A DNA stretch of 64,000 bases, from assembly GCF_035582795.1 (NCBI RefSeq), contig NC_134368.1, forward strand, positions 4,153,501 through 4,217,500, written 5' to 3'. Positions 62,831 through 64,000 of the stretch are shown here, piece after piece (positions within the stretch are counted from its first letter, which is position 1; each line of letters opens with the position of its first letter). The notes under the pieces are model-generated. The model did no database searches. It saw only the letters and a list, made by a program, of their open reading frames with translations, and was not told the DNA's origin. This DNA comes from Mycteria americana (taxonomy: Eukaryota > Chordata > Aves > Ciconiiformes > Ciconiidae). The position numbers and the translations under genes were made by a program.

Positions 62831-63469
62831 GAGTTGATTCAAAACAGTGAAAAAGTTGTGTTCAGACTGACCTACGTGGGGCTTTTCTGTGGGGGAAGTG
62901 TGCTGGAAGCAGAGGGGTGTGAAGTAAAAGCACATGGGAGTCTATAAAAGTAGTTTCTGGTTTCTTTTTCTATGTTGATAAGCCCATGGACTCTTGTTCT
63001 TTCCATCCACGTGGATGGCCATTAGCTTGTTTTTAAACGGAGATTAAAGCCAGTGTTAAACTCAGAAGAGCTAAACTCTGGATTTTTCCTGCTCGATATA
63101 GGAAGAAGGAGGCTTCCTTCAGGCTGTGGCCTGCCTGCTTGCCTGGGCTAGTCTGTTCTTAGGAACATGTCTGGCTTAAATGGATCCAGCTTAATCTCAT
63201 ACCTGGTGTTTTTTAATTTTCTTGTTCTCCACAAGATTGTCTCCAGTCTGCTTTTTTAAAAAGCGTATTAACTGCACAGCAGTGAGCAGCTAAGGGCAAA
63301 ACTTTGCAAGGTATAGCTAAGTGCTTTCCATGGATCATCGCTGCAGGCTGAGGTTTGCCTATATGCAGCTGTGGGACATTGTTGAATCTCACGATTGTAC
63401 CATGACCCTCTAAAATGCCAGAGCCTTTTCTGGAGTCTTGCTGTATAGGAAGTTGCTCCCCCTTTTTGC
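62831..63469. other. Spacer between two CR1 relics, nothing recognised
   Basis: No exon is seen. Part of 63210-63469 may belong to the following LINE copy, but similarity is too weak to claim. Confidence 0.45.
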
Positions 63470-63860
63470 ATTTGTACCTGTGACTTCTCTTTCTTAAGTA
63501 TTTCCTCTTGTTGATGTTGGACCAGCGTGTCAAGATCATTTGGAAATCTAAACTTGTACACCATCGTGCCTGCAAATCCTCCCAGCTGAATCATTTGTTG
63601 GGTTTATGGCCATACATTCCAGTCTATCATCCAAATTGGTAATGAAAATATTGCACAGCTCTTATGCCTGGCTGGACCCGCTTTCCAGTGCCCTCCCAAT
63701 TAGATAGCAAACCCTTGATAATTATGCTCCGAGAACTATGTTGTCAAGCAGCCATTTTGTGGTGATTACATCTAGTTCTTGTTTTCTTAGCTGGATCTTA
63801 CAGGAATGTCACGTGGAACAGTGTCAGAGCTAATAAAGATTGCATTTCTGAATATCCTTA
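63470..63860 (-). mobile_element. Ancient CR1/L3-type LINE RT fragment, minus strand
   Basis: The antisense text keeps the order of the LINE RT region: 'gtatttcctcttgttgatgt' (63499-63518), 'gtcaagatcatttggaaatc', 'gcctgcaaatcctcccagct', 'tcatccaaattggtaatgaa' (63629-63648), 'aatattgcacagctc', 'gccctcccaattagatagca' (63691-63710), 'ctccgagaactatgttgtca' and 'aggaatgtcacgtggaacag' (63802-63821), ending near 'taaagattgcat'. It repeats the RT part already present in the 61.7-62.8 kb copy, so it is a separate insertion. It is more diverged than the other copies and resembles the old amniote L3/CR1 group. Confidence 0.78.
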
Positions 63861-63924
63861 TCACTTCTGCACAGACATACATTTTTTTTTCCTGCTGATG
63901 CATAGAACTTTTATTGTTCCATAC

Positions 63925-64000
63925 ATTTTTTTGAAGCTAGAAGGGACCTTAAAGGTGATGAGATCTGCCCCTGTCCACACTGAAAGTTTAAATGTGCAAG
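63925..64000 (-). mobile_element. Start of another antisense CR1-type 3' end, cut by window end
   Basis: 'gaagctagaagggaccttaa' (63934-63953) followed by 'gtgatgagatctgccc' corresponds to the antisense of a CR1 tail ('ctggaagggacctcaagaggtcatct'). Only about 75 bases are inside the window, so this is a short but characteristic match. Confidence 0.55.

Noticed and set aside
1..64000. CRISPR arrays, operons, phage or insertion-sequence features, or a novel bacterial-type system
   Set aside because: No regularly spaced direct repeats, no ribosome-binding-site/operon structure, and the repeats present are vertebrate LINE/SINE relics.

Overview
This is vertebrate nuclear DNA, most likely from a bird. 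CR1 LINE fragments are the dominant repeat. They range from one fairly young copy with a readable reverse transcriptase to several old 3' ends, and there are a few degraded tRNA-headed/MIR-like SINEs. There is no Alu, L1 or B1/B2 sequence, the recognised repeat load is low (I estimate under 10%), and there is one strong CpG island. A crocodilian or turtle is not excluded, but the sparse repeats fit a bird better. No bacterial, phage, plasmid or CRISPR feature is present, and no complete protein-coding gene can be supported.

Layout. 1-1525: a CR1 LINE on the minus strand, carrying the end of the endonuclease and most of the reverse-transcriptase palm, with frameshifts; it is cut by the window edge. 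1526-24700: gene-poor sequence with three MIR/CORE-SINE-like relics, a probable unclassified repeat (22.4-23.1 kb) and a small CpG-enriched patch (18.3-18.6 kb). 24.7-46.7 kb: five CR1 3' ends, all on the plus strand, separated by unique sequence. 46.7-51.5 kb: fairly AT-rich sequence without recognised repeats, with weak exon-like segments. 51.56-52.79 kb: a strong CpG island, the only clear gene-start signal. 52.8-64 kb: AT-richer, intron-like sequence with four old CR1 fragments, all on the minus strand, and an inverted pair of tRNA-like SINE heads.

Interpretation. The island most probably marks a promoter with a noncoding first exon on the plus strand ending at a good splice donor (exon end 52059), so that 52.06-64 kb would be first-intron sequence. 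The CR1 orientation flips exactly across the island. LINEs in introns are usually kept antisense to transcription, so this would fit a plus-strand gene to the right and possibly a minus-strand transcript to the left. That is inference from orientation only. The gene itself cannot be named: no coding exon with a recognisable protein family lies in the window.
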